Assembly (NCBI GenBank): GCA_944989445.1
Contig: CALYLW010000345.1
Location: 1 to 64,000 of the forward strand
Source: Ampullaceana balthica
Lineage: Eukaryota; Mollusca; Gastropoda; Lymnaeidae
Length of the DNA stretch: 64,000 nucleotides
Direction: 5' to 3'
Within the stretch, counting starts at the first letter, position 1. Each line of letters opens with the position of its first letter. The position numbers and the translations under genes are program-made. The notes beneath the pieces are model-generated. The model was not told the origin of the DNA and did no database searches. It saw nothing but the letters and a program-made list of their open reading frames with translations. Positions 46,428-56,330 of the stretch are shown one piece after another.

Positions 46428-47325
46428 CTAGTGTATTACCCGTCAAAAATGAGGGAAGTTTTAAAAATAAATATATTTCAGCTGAAATTACCCTGTAGAT
46501 GATTGTAGTATAGTTTTTGTAATTGTACTTATTGCCTGAAAGCCGTTTAGTAAATACCGTGTATACTAGTTCGCAAGCCGACCTGTTTTGGACAAAATCT
46601 AGGGGGAAATGTCGGGGGTCGGCTAAAGAGCGGGTCATTAACGTATTTCTGCATGTACATTTAATATCGGTGTTGTTATTGTAGATCATCAGCTCCTTTT
46701 CTACATTCTACAAGATTCGACTGCTGTACCAGTAGCTATAATATATTATTAAATATCTACACTTACCTTATTTAATCATTTTATTTATTTTTGTGAACGT
46801 TTTAATAAATTGTTTTACAAATTTTATTTTCAACAACGAATTTTAATTTACGCGCTTTAGTCACTGTTTACCACAGAATTATTTTTTTTTAAATACTTGT
46901 AACTCTTGCCTAGCAAAGAGCATAATGTCAAAGATAGGCAGTACAAAGTAAACAATCATAATGACTCATTTAGCTTGTAGTTTTAAAAAAAATGTGTACC
47001 ATTTTGTTTAAGCTGTCCTATTAATTTTGGGGGGGTCGGCTTGCGAGCGGGTTATACACTTTTAATACTTTTCTCTTCCAAAAGTGGGGGCTGGGGTCGC
47101 TTATGAACGAACGGGCTATAGAACGAGAATATACGGTAATCAGAAAATGTAGAGACAAAGAAGGAAAAAATTAAGTCTCATTTCCATTTTGAACAATGTT
47201 ATGCGGACGTTCGAAAAGATTTATTTTTGGTGCAGTAATTTTTTTCAAGGCTTTTTTTTTAGTGGTGAGCTTTCTACATGGCGTTACGAACGACATACTT
47301 AGCAAATTATATATATATATATTAG
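46428..47325 (-). mobile_element. Non-autonomous Helitron
   Basis: Its 3' end, on the minus strand, is CCCTCATTTTTGACGGGTAA followed by TACACTAG and T, a slightly degraded form of the hairpin-plus-CTAG end at 50,874. The 5' side ends in a TATATATA run near 47,310-47,325. The segment at 47,190-47,250 (GCGGACGTTCGAAAAG, TTTTTGGTGCAGTAATTT) matches the reverse of 50,670-50,730, showing the same family. The middle (about 46,550-47,130) is extra sequence absent from the shorter copies and includes GGTCGGCT..GAGCGGGT words repeated at about 46,616 and 47,035. Confidence 0.65.
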
Positions 47326-47326
47326 G

Positions 47327-47939
47327 GCTGTTATCGATTGATTTAAATTTAATCGTTAACTTTTGAAAAAATTATCGATTAATTAATCGATAATTTCGAT
47401 TAAAGCCAAAAATAGAAATTCATGACTTCATTAAACTGAACATTTCTCACGGACATTGAAAATTAAGAATATTTTGAACTAAATTTTATGATTATGACAA
47501 TGTGTTGATACTTGATCGGATGTTTGTGCTTACGGTGTCAGCGATGTATTTGATCCTTTAAAAGAGAATTGTTAAAGGCAGTGAACACAGTAAACTTTTT
47601 CACCATCCTCAGTTAGCTTAAAAACAAAAATGTTGCTTAACTTTCTAGTTATATGTTTAAATTTAACTGCGCTGATGCTGTCAGCCATTTTTTAGTTGAC
47701 GTCTGCCGGTCCACATAAAGTAATAAAATAAATTATAATATTACGCAGGAGAAGTTTGTACGTAAAAAAAAACTTAAAAATTATTATTAATTATTAATAA
47801 TTAATTATTTATTTCTAAAAAAAAATATTAAAAATATTTTCTTTAATTTAATCGAATTTTTATCGATTAAAATAATTTCAATCGATAAAATTTTTTAACG
47901 ATTAATCGAGAAATTAATCGTTAATTTCCGCAGCCCTAA
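47327..47939. mobile_element. Non-autonomous hAT element, ATTAATCG family
   Basis: Starts TTAGGGCTGTTATCGATTG and ends CGCAGCCCTAA, imperfect inverted ends, with many ATTAATCGAT words near both termini. AT runs flank both sides. The left 90 bp match the reverse of the right end of the neighbouring element (48,620-48,716), which carries a hAT dimerisation domain; that is the basis for assigning this one to hAT. No ORF. Confidence 0.65.
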
Positions 47940-47948
47940 TATATATAT

Positions 47949-48712
47949 ATATTTATACAAGAGTTGCTGAAATTAAACATTAATTTCTCAATTAATCGTT
48001 AACAATTTTTAATGATTAAATTATTTTTTAACGATTAATCGACTCATCACTTAAAAATTATTGGAAATCAAAAAGTAAAAAAAAATAATTAAAAAAATAG
48101 CGGCCGATAAATATTAGCGAATTTCCTGACGATTACTCGAGACATTTTGGTTTTAAACTATTGACTGACGGGACTGTTCAAAATGATTATAAAGTTTGCC
48201 TATCAAACCAAATGAAAAGCGTATCAAGCTAATTAAATGGCAGTAATGGAGTCTAACTCAGAGACAGAGATCACGACAGCTCTTCTGATGAATTACTGCG
48301 TTACAGAATGGAGATGAAAGTTCCTGAATCCATCGACCCTCTACAATGGTGGAAACTTAATGAACACCGATATCCGATAATGCCATTCCTTTCCGAGACC
48401 GTTTTGTGCATACCAGTAACAGTTAACTCAGTTCCATATGAATGATTGTTCAGCTCGACTGGTTATATTGTCAATTAGACCCGCTAATCACTTGAACAAA
48501 ATAATGTCAACACACTTGTCTTTTTGCGTAGTTGGTTAAAAGATGACGTATAAAGGAGACATTCCAGTGTTATTTAGATTTTCAACAAGAACGTTTAATA
48601 AGTATTATATTTCGACATTAATTTTAATTTTTGGCTTTAATCGAAATTAACGATTAATTAATCGTTTATTTTTCAAAAGTTAACGATTAAATTAAAATTA
48701 ATCCGTAACAGC

Positions 48713-48716
<4 letters not shown>
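47949..48716 (+). mobile_element. Eroded hAT element with transposase C-terminus
   Basis: Right end is TTTTCAAAAGTTAACGATTA followed by a GTAACAGCTCTAA terminus. The left end (47,949-48,045) is a decayed match to the right end of the neighbouring element, so the two copies lie in opposite orientation. It contains the transposase remnant at 48,296-48,532. Confidence 0.65.
48296..48532 (+). pseudogene. hAT transposase dimerisation domain relic
   Basis: The + strand reads RMEMKVPESIDPLQWWKLNE, then HRYPIMPFLSETVLCIPVT, VPYE, an in-frame stop, and LFSSTGYIVN. This is the hAT C-terminal dimerisation domain of Ac/ZBED1-like transposases (DPL.WW..N..RYP.L...A...L.IP.TS.PSER.FS.AG). Several frame changes and stops follow. 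The remaining transposase (BED zinc finger, catalytic core) has been lost. It gives the family identity of the ATTAATCG-ended elements in this window. Confidence 0.8.
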
Positions 48717-48798
<82 letters not shown>

Positions 48799-48820
48799 TT
48801 ATATATATTTATAGTAAATA
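48717..48820. repeat. AT microsatellite
   Basis: Nearly pure AT dinucleotide run of about 80 bp followed by a degenerate AT-rich end. Confidence 0.95.
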
Positions 48821-48843
48821 ATAATCAGTCTCAGGTATGTTTT

Positions 48844-49000
48844 TAAATCCCTTATATTAACTTCGCGGCCGGTCATCTCATCATCTCATCATCTTATGGG
48901 CGGGCGGAAAAACAAAAGTCGAAAATGACCCACTTCCCGTGTTCCGATCAATCTGAAATTTGGCACACGGACACTGAATTATTAATGTGTAACAATGCTG
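48844..49000 (+). mobile_element. 5' end of a Helentron-like element
   Basis: TTTAAATCCCTTATATTAAC, then a CATCT repeat and GGGCGGGCGGAAAAACAAAA with GTCGAAAATGACCCACTT, the same 5' region as the copies at 39,529-40,390 read in reverse. The 3' hairpin end is not found downstream, so the copy is truncated somewhere after 49,000. Confidence 0.65.
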
Positions 49001-50472
49001 CATAGACATTTGACATTCAGAGCAAATGACGTTTACATTAAGATATTGCTTTTTGGACACATCAAAATTATACAATGTTCGAAAAATACGCGGCTCAAAT
49101 GAATATATTATAATAAATCTTCGCGAACGTGACATTAATTTTATTCCAAATATTGGGCGCAGGATCATATGTATGTCTGCAAAAATGAAACCCATCTTCC
49201 AACAAAATTTGTTTTGAAATTAACAATTTATTCCAAATTCTATTAGCTCTGTCGCGAATTCAATTCAACTGTCAATGATGTCAACGCTCCATCTGATGTC
49301 ATGTTATGGGATACTGACACATCCCGTACCTTGTCCCAGCAGCCCTCAACTGTACCTCGTCTAACCTGTGTCACCGGCCACATCCCATCCACATCCGAGT
49401 TAGTTATCATGCGCGAGCACGCGCGAGGCTCATTTAGAGTTGAATTAAATGCTCATTGCACGTGCATTAAGAGATCTCGAAAATCTTATTAAAAACGAGA
49501 TGAGAGGCATGGTGGGTGAGAGGGGGGCGCGGCTGCAAAGAAACGAGCGTGTGATATGGGCGGAAACGAGAAAACCGATGAGGCGTAAACGAAGGGAGGA
49601 AATCGACGGATGTTGTTTGTATGAAGTGGGGGGGGTGTCTGGATGGGGTGGGGGGGGGGAGAGGATGGGCATGAAAACAAATCTCTGGCTTTGAAATGGA
49701 GACAGCCATGGAAAGTCTTACTGGTTAGATGCGTGTGTGTGATGACATAGATAGACGTAAGAGAGAATGTCATTTACTTAGATGCGTGCTCTACTTACAG
49801 AAGATGGTAAGTTGTGTTGTGGGGGTGGGGGTGGTAGGTGACAGATACCTTGAGTTTTGATTGGTCATCACTGTCGTGACGTCAGCCATTTCAACAAATG
49901 GACGTATATTTTTTACTAATTCTTCCTCGCATTTTCAACAGTTGATTGTAAAAAGGTTCTAGGCAAAATATTTGTAAAAAGTCAATAAATATATTTTTAT
50001 ATTTTTAAAAAAGAAAAAAATCAGTTAGTGTTAATGATGGATGTCTGAGCTACAAATATATAAAAAAATTCACAAGTAAAAATAGTTTTGGATAGTGAGG
50101 AAAAAATTACATATTAAAATTGGATCGCAATTTTGCGTCTAAAAATCAAGTTGTGGCGAAATATTTGAAATTAATCGTTTCAAAGCTTTCAATTAAAAAT
50201 TGATCAATTAGGGAATTTAAAGAAAATTCCTTTAATGTTCCATCGAAAATAGAAATAGAATAAAACCTCCTGCAATTAAATTCTCGCCAAATACTCGTGA
50301 AATAAAATTAAAAAAAAACTGTTTAATCTCTATGCCGCCTTAAACACAGCACTTTGAATTTATCTGTGGAGCAATTAGATCGTCATGTCAGGGAAATTAG
50401 GACAGATGGGACCAGGTAATGGCTTTTACATTGGCTGTTAAGAACAAGACACCAAATGGATGTTTAGAAAAT
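49001..50472. other. Unique non-coding DNA
   Basis: About 1.5 kb with no recognised gene. A G-rich stretch at 49,500-49,675 gives Arg/Gly-rich ORFs. A 104-codon minus ORF (48,881-49,195) overlaps the mobile-element end and has no recognised domain. Confidence 0.45.
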
Positions 50473-50874
50473 TCCATATATATATATATATACGAGCAAC
50501 AAAGCCCGTCCAAGGAGTTCCCCCACTGTTGGGTGGCATGTTGTAACTCCGCTCCAACAGCCTTCTCGACCGGCATACTATTCATTATCAATATACATAA
50601 TTTGCAATCTCTGTCACGTCTGTCATGTCTGTCTGTCCGTGACGCTACTAATTTTAGAAAGCAGCGCGCCAAATTACTGCACCAAAAATAACACTTTTCG
50701 AACGTTCCGCATAAAATTGTTCAATATGATAATAAATGAATCAAATAAAAATAAATAAAAGTTCTGTGTTACATTATTTATTATTCTGATGTGTATTTTT
50801 TCAAAATTAATAGATTTCATCTGAAATGTATTCATTTTGAAAACTTCCGTCATTTTTGACGGTTAATACACTAG
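50473..50874 (+). mobile_element. Non-autonomous Helitron, 402 bp
   Basis: Begins TCCATATATATATATATACG and ends with a perfect hairpin (CCGTCA, loop TTTT, TGACGG), 8 bases and CTAG, followed by T. TC start, terminal hairpin and CTAG end are Helitron hallmarks. It encodes nothing. Internal blocks (AAATTACTGCACCAAAAATA, CGAACGTTCCGCATAA) recur in the elements at 30,288, 46,428 and near 50,963. Confidence 0.82.
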
Positions 50875-50884
50875 TAGTTAAAAT

Positions 50885-51060
50885 AAATAACTCGTAAAAA
50901 AAGAGCTCTTGACTATAAATCCCAACGCGCATAACTCAAAATATAGTCTTGGAAGTAGTACTGCACCAAAAATAACTCGTTTTGAACGTCCGCGTAAACG
51001 TGTTCAATATGATTGGCTGTAGGAGTCATGTGTGTTTGAGGGACCTATCGCGATCGATGA
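50885..51060 (-). mobile_element. Chimeric Helentron/Helitron fragment
   Basis: GTAAAAAAAGAGCTCTTGAC and TATAAATCCC at the left are a degraded Helentron-like 3' hairpin end in reverse. Further right, GTACTGCACCAAAAATAACT and GAACGTCCGCGTAAACG match the internal block of the short Helitrons. The mosaic suggests recombination or capture between element types. Confidence 0.5.
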
Positions 51061-51149
51061 CCGCACGGAACATAGCCTTTTATTATATATGAGGATAAGG
51101 AAAGGAGGATTATTATATAGGATTATTATATAGGAGATATATATATATA
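51061..51149. repeat. TA-rich short tandem repeat
   Basis: Two copies of GGATTATTATATA and a TATATATA run directly before the Helitron array. Confidence 0.7.
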
Positions 51150-51180
51150 CTAGGGGCAAGTACCCGGCTTCGCCCGGGTT

Positions 51181-51738
51181 TAACAACAACAGCAACAACA
51201 ACAAAAACAACAACAGCAACAACGACAAAAACAACAACAGAAACAGCAACAGCAACAAAACAACAAAAACAAAACAACAACAAAAACAACAAAATCAACA
51301 ACAAAACAACAACAAAACAACAACTACAACAACAACAGCAACAACAACATAGCAACAACAACAAAACAACAACTACAACAGCAACAACAACAAAGCAACA
51401 ACAACATGAAGGACATTGACGTCGCAGGGCAAGGGATGTGGACAACAACAACAACAGCAAAAACAACACAAAAGCAACAACAGCAACAACAGCAACAACA
51501 ACAAAAACAACACAAAAGCAACAACAGCAACAACAACAGCAACAACAACAAAAACAACAACAGCAACAACAACAAAAACAAAACAACAACAAAAACATCA
51601 ACAACAAAACAATAACAAAGCAACAACAAAACAACAACAAAACAACAACTACAACAACAACAGCAACAACAACAAAGCAACAACAACAAAACAACAACAA
51701 AAGCAACAACAACAAAGCAACAACAACAAAAAAATTAT
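51181..51738. repeat. CAA/CAG microsatellite, copy 1
   Basis: CAACAACAG-type trinucleotide repeat with AAAAAC interruptions, part of the first Helitron copy. A short unique insert (GACGTCGCAGGGCAAGGGAT and neighbours, about 51,405-51,440) interrupts it and recurs in copy 3 but not in copy 2. Poly-Gln/Asn/Thr and poly-Leu/Val/Cys ORFs are artefacts. Confidence 0.95.
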
Positions 51739-52058
51739 TTTATGGCGATAATCGCCTTCTTGTTAATCTCGACACCAAAATGTTTATTAATTTGCGTCAT
51801 TATTTTACGTCTTAATTTTCAATAATTTTTATTTTATATAGCTCATATAGGGAAAAACTACATTTTGGGCCCCCGGGCCCCAGTATCTTATATATAAGGA
51901 ACGAAACCTGTTTAATAACCTTTCCGGTATAATTTTGTGTACGTGTACCAAATTTCACGTTATTTGGTTGTCTGGATCTTGAGTTATTAGGGAACAGACA
52001 GACAACAAATGCGGCTTATATATATACTAGGGGCAAGTACCCGGCTATGCCCGGGTTT

Positions 52059-52395
52059 AACAACAACAGCAACAACAACAAAAACAACAACAGCAACAAA
52101 ACAACAAAATCAAACAACAAAAACAAAACAACAACAAACAACAACTACAACAACAACAACAACAAAAACAAAGCAACAACAACAAAACAACAACTACAAC
52201 AACAACAGCAACAACAGCAACAACGACAAAAACAACAACAGAAACAGCAACAGCAACAACAACAAAAACAAAACAACAACAAAAACATCAACAACAAAAC
52301 AACAACAAAACAACAACTACAACAACAACAGCAACAACAACAAAGCAACAACAACAAAACAACAACTACAACAACAAAGCAACAACAACAAAAAA
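52059..52395. repeat. CAA/CAG microsatellite, copy 2
   Basis: Shorter version of the same trinucleotide tract in the second Helitron copy, without the unique insert seen in copies 1 and 3. Confidence 0.95.
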
Positions 52396-52733
52396 ATTTA
52401 TTTTATGGCGATAATCGCCTTCTTGTTAATCTCGACACCAAAATGTTTATTAATTTGCGTCATTATTTTACGTCTTAATTTTCAATAATTTTTATTTTAT
52501 ATAGATCATATAGGGAAAAACTACATTTTGGGCCCCCGGGCCCCAGTATCTTATATATATGGAACGAAACCCGTTTAATAACCTTTCCGGTATAATTTTG
52601 TGTACGTGTACCAAATTTCACGTTATTTGGTTGTCTGGATCTTGAGTTATTAGGGAACAGACAGACAACCAGACAGACAACAAATGCGTCTTATATATAT
52701 ACTAGGGGCAAGTACCCGGCTTGGCCCGGGTTT

Positions 52734-53232
52734 AACAACAACAGCAACAACAACAGCAACAACAACAGCAACAACGACAAAAACAACAACAGAAACAGCA
52801 ACAGCAACAAAAACAGCAAAAACAAAACAACAACAAAAACAACAAAATCAACAACAAAACAACAACAAAACAACTACAACAACAACAGCAACAACAACAA
52901 AGCAACAACAACAAAACAACAAATACAACAGCAACAACAACAAAGCAACAACAACATGAAGAACATTGTCGTCGCAGGGCAAGGGATGTGGACAACAACA
53001 ACAACAACAAAAACAACACAAAAGCAACAACAACAGCAACAACAACAGCAACAACAACAAAAACAACAACAGCAACAACAACAAAAACAACAACAGCAAC
53101 AACAACAAAAACAAAACAACAACAAAAACATCAACAACAACTACAACAACAACAGCAACAACAACAAAGCAACATAAACAAAACAACAACTACAACAACA
53201 AAAGCAACAACAAAGCAACAACAACAAAAAAA
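52734..53232. repeat. CAA/CAG microsatellite, copy 3
   Basis: Trinucleotide tract of the third Helitron copy, interrupted by the same unique insert (about 52,955-52,990) as copy 1. Confidence 0.95.
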
Positions 53233-53527
53233 TTATTTTATGGCGATAATCGCCTTCTTGTTAATCTCGACACCAAAATGTTTATTAATTTGCGTCATTA
53301 TTTTACGTCTTAATTTTCAATAATTTTTATTTTATATAGCTCATATAGGGAAAAACTACATTTTGGGCCCCCGGCCCCCAGTATCTTATATATATGGAAC
53401 GAAACCTGTTTAATAACCTTTCCGGTATAATTTTGTGTAAGTGTACCAAATTTCACGTTATTTGGTTGTCTGGATCTTGAGTTATTAGGGAACAGACAGA
53501 CAGACATCCAGACAACAAATGCGGCTT

Positions 53528-53556
53528 ATATATATAGAGATATAGAGATATAGAGA

Positions 53557-53593
<37 letters not shown>
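53528..53593. repeat. TATAGAGA and AT microsatellite
   Basis: TATAGAGA repeats followed by an AT run lying between the Helitron array and the Ginger-like element. Confidence 0.9.
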
Positions 53594-53597
<4 letters not shown>

Positions 53598-55261
53598 ACA
53601 GGCAAAGTGTGAAACCAGGCATTATTGCCTAGGCAATGTATAGAATGCCTGATGGTTTCAGGCAAAGTATATAATTTGTAAAACTTTTGCATACTTTGCC
53701 TAGGCATTCTATAGAATGTCGGATTTCGATTAGGCAAAATGTAAAAAGAGCACAACAAAAGACTATTGATAATTACGTATTTTAAAGTGGATGTAATACA
53801 AAATAAAGCACATGATGTGCGCTCTGTATTATTTTTTCGAGGTCTTCCTCTGATTCCACATCTTGTAAAACATCGTCAGATAGGGACTACGTTGTGAGGC
53901 CTACTTTAGCTCTGCATCCAAAGAGAGCTTTGTATGGTTATCTTTTAATACCAGAATGAAAAGCTCTGTCCTTCTTGAGTTGGACGAACCTTAACCCCTC
54001 ACTCCAGTGCCCAGTTATTTCATCTTGCATACAAGCACACAGCATATTTTCGATGTCCTAGTTAGCTCTTTCGACGATCCCCTGGCTTTGTATGTGGCGC
54101 GGCTTACCATGAACGATCTTCAAGGTGGGCCAGTATTCCTTTAGGCTGCTTACCACATTGTTTGCAAATTCCCTGCCGTTATTTGACTGTAGAATCTTTG
54201 GAGCACCAAGCAACGTAAATATGTCTACGAGCTGGTATGCTACTTCTTGTGCCATCTTTGTCGTCAGGGCCCTGAGAACCACGAACTTGGTGGGATGTTC
54301 TTGATACACCATTATAAAATAGTATTCCCCATCAGAATGTGATTGAGAGTCGATAAGACATACCTGACAACGAGAGATGAATTCAGAAAAAGACATTGGC
54401 TTGACCACAATGCCTTTTTTAAATATATTTTTTCTGGCAAGGTTCACATAAATTTAATACACAGTTCAATATAATGACGGGTAGCTTTCTTGTATTTGGG
54501 TGAAAGTTCTTTCAACATTCTGTACCGTCCTCCATAACCAATGGCCAAATGTGCTTTATGAAGTACGTCACATATCTCGGAGTCCGCGACGTAAAACAGA
54601 ATGGCACTCACTTTAACAGGGTAGATCATTTGACTCTTATTTTCCACCCATCATGACATCATAGTGTTTCTACAGCCATTAGTCCCGTGGTTATTGCTTA
54701 ATGGTGGTCTTAGCCATTTTCACATCATCCACCAATTGTTGGTAACAGTTTCTGTTTTAAAAAACGCTGTTTTTAGCAGCATTGGCTCTTACTTTAGATA
54801 ACTCATCGTAGAATCGTAGTTGCATGTCAACATGGCGTATTCTCTTCGGACATGGCCACACAGCAATCCAAGGGGAAACGTTATGGGAGAACGTCTGTGG
54901 AATCTCAGCCGGATTATATAAACTGACGTCGTGAGAAGAATTTAGGCAATATTGTCTTTGATTTGGTAGTGGAACCTCGTACCGGCTTAACACTGTCTTA
55001 AAATAACTTTCAACACTCACAGACTTCGATCGCCATCATCAAACAACGACCAAAGCGCCACCGCCAACATCAGTGGCTGGAAAAATGATGGGGGTAGGCC
55101 AATTACATACTTTGCCTGACGACAACTCGGCATTCTATATAGAATGCCTAGGCAATGTATGAAATAGCCATCATTTCATACTTTGCCTGAAACCATCAGG
55201 CATTCTATACATTGCCTAGGCATTCTATAGAATGCCTGAATTTCACACTTTGCCTGTAACA
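53594..55261 (-). mobile_element. Ginger-like DNA transposon with palindromic TIRs
   Basis: 1,668 bp bounded by inverted ends that begin TGTTACAGGCAAAGTGTG on both sides. The terminal inverted repeats extend about 130-150 bp and are built from repeated words: AGGCAAAGT, the palindrome TTGCCTAGGCAA and the 18-bp palindrome GGCATTCTATAGAATGCC in intact or altered copies. Between them lies a decayed integrase-type transposase on the minus strand. Long TIRs starting TGT and a retrovirus-like integrase with an H2C2 finger fit the Ginger group, relatives of the host genes KRBA2 and SCAND3. Flanks are AT runs, so the target duplication is unclear. Confidence 0.75.
53780..54860 (-). pseudogene. Decayed Ginger/KRBA2-like integrase transposase
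   Basis: Minus-strand pieces occur in the correct order. An N-terminal piece (near 54,757-54,815) reads YDELSKVRANAAKNSVF. The zinc-finger piece (54,447-54,647) has HLAIGYGGRYRMLKELSPK and one Cys of the H2C2 motif. The integrase core (54,058-54,447) has LIDSQS with the first Asp, LQSNNGREF and GKPRHIQSQGIVERAN with the Glu. A C-terminal piece (53,780-54,057) includes HWSEGLRFVQLKKDRAFHSG. The second catalytic Asp, normally in QSDNG, is Asn here. A frameshift near 54,446 and stops at 54,058-54,060 and further downstream kill the gene. The function of the intact family is cutting and joining DNA at the element's ends. Confidence 0.82.
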
Positions 55262-55267
55262 TATATA

Positions 55268-55376
55268 TATTAAGGCTGTGGAAATTAACGATTAATTAAT
55301 CGATTAATCGGTAAAAAATTTAATCGATTAAAATTGAATTAATCCCTTAAAATTCGATTAAAATAAAACTTTTTAA
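55268..55376. mobile_element. Single end of ATTAATCG-family hAT element
   Basis: TTAAGGCTGTGGAAATTAAC and the following ATTAATCGATTAATCG words match the reverse of the right end of the element at 47,327-47,939. No opposite end was found downstream, so it is truncated. It starts 7 bp after the Ginger-like element, separated by a TATATAT run. Confidence 0.55.
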
Positions 55377-56221
55377 AAAATGCTCCCGATTTATTAATAA
55401 TTTATAATTTTTTACGTAAAGATACAGTTCTGTGACGTTGCAACACAGTGCAATTCTCTTTAATGTTATAAAGTGCTAAAATTAGCCATTCATTGCTCTA
55501 CAGTGTTATTCGGTGCCTCGCAATCATTCCTGAGCTCCATCAAAACTATCTGAATTGATAATGTTAATATAACTAACATAAACGTTTCTTTTCGCTGCTG
55601 TAAAACTTTGATTAAGGGCCGCACTTAATGGCTCGCCAATCATCTCCTATGCAAAGATACGGCTCTACAGTCCGGCTATTTGTCGACTGAAACGCCCGAG
55701 TTAATATGATAGCACTCGCCGAATCGCCCCGGGAGAGTGAGTCCTTTCCCCGAGAGTGAGGTGTCCAAGACGCCTCTAAAAGAAGCACCGACAAGAGGTG
55801 GGAGGGGGCGGCGGGGTTGAAGCAGGCGCCAACATTCGGGTGCAATCGGCCGTTCGTCTAGTCGTCTGCAGGGTCACGGTCGTGAGATATCCGTGGCCAG
55901 GTTGGACACACGAGTTAAACAAATAACTTTTCATCTTCCTCCACTTTATTGTTCTGTTGAATTCTTAGATTAAATTATTTAAGTTAATTTTAAATTTACG
56001 TTCACGTGATTATAATGATTTTTTGTTGTTGAAATTGAAAATGCTTAGTCTGAGTCTATTTGAAGGCATGGCGCATGAAGAACAAACAAACTTGTTTTCT
56101 TTGTACAAGTTGTTGTGTAAAAGCAGGCGTTGACTCTTTCCTAAAGACCGCAATAGTGAGGCCAAACAAAAGGCTGATGCTGCATTACGTACACATGTAC
56201 ATGTGTACTTGGTTTATTTTC
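55377..56221. other. Unique DNA with a GC-rich island
   Basis: Mostly AT-rich, but 55,610-55,910 is clearly GC-richer than its surroundings and contains a G-rich GGTGGGAGGGGGCGGCGG. A 77-codon minus ORF crosses it without a recognised domain. It could be a fragment of an unrecognised element or gene; I cannot identify it. Confidence 0.4.
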
Positions 56222-56330
56222 TTTGGTTCAAACTGTTTTACCTCAAATTGTGGTCACAGCCAGCTGTTAATATTTGGTTCAAACTGTTGTACCTCAAATT
56301 GTGATCACAGCCAGCTGTTGATATTTGCAG
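56222..56330. repeat. 51-bp tandem duplication
   Basis: Two copies of a 51-bp unit containing TTGGTTCAAACTGTT and TCACAGCCAGCTGTT, starting at 56,223 and 56,274. Copies differ at only a few positions. Confidence 0.9.

Larger units (their letters stand above)
51150..53538 (-). mobile_element. Head-to-tail array of three Helitrons
   Basis: Three copies in reverse orientation: 51,150-52,026, 52,027-52,701 and 52,702 to about 53,538. On the minus strand each ends with a GC-rich hairpin (CCCGG, loop, CCGGG), TACTTGCC and CCCTAG followed by T. Each begins in a TATATATATAAGC(C/A)GC region followed by GTCTGTCTGTT and the conserved TCAAGATCCAGACAACC and GAAATTTGGTAC blocks. The body is a giant CAA/CAG microsatellite. 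The outer 5' end merges with a TATAGAGA repeat, so 53,538 is approximate. Direct head-to-tail joins fit rolling-circle replication that reads through the terminator. No Rep/Helicase is encoded. Confidence 0.8.

Noticed and set aside
51004..53323. Poly-Gln/Asn/Thr and poly-Leu/Val/Cys ORFs, suggestive of prion-like or membrane proteins
   Set aside because: Translation of the CAA/CAG microsatellite inside Helitron copies, open in all three + frames and on the reverse strand.
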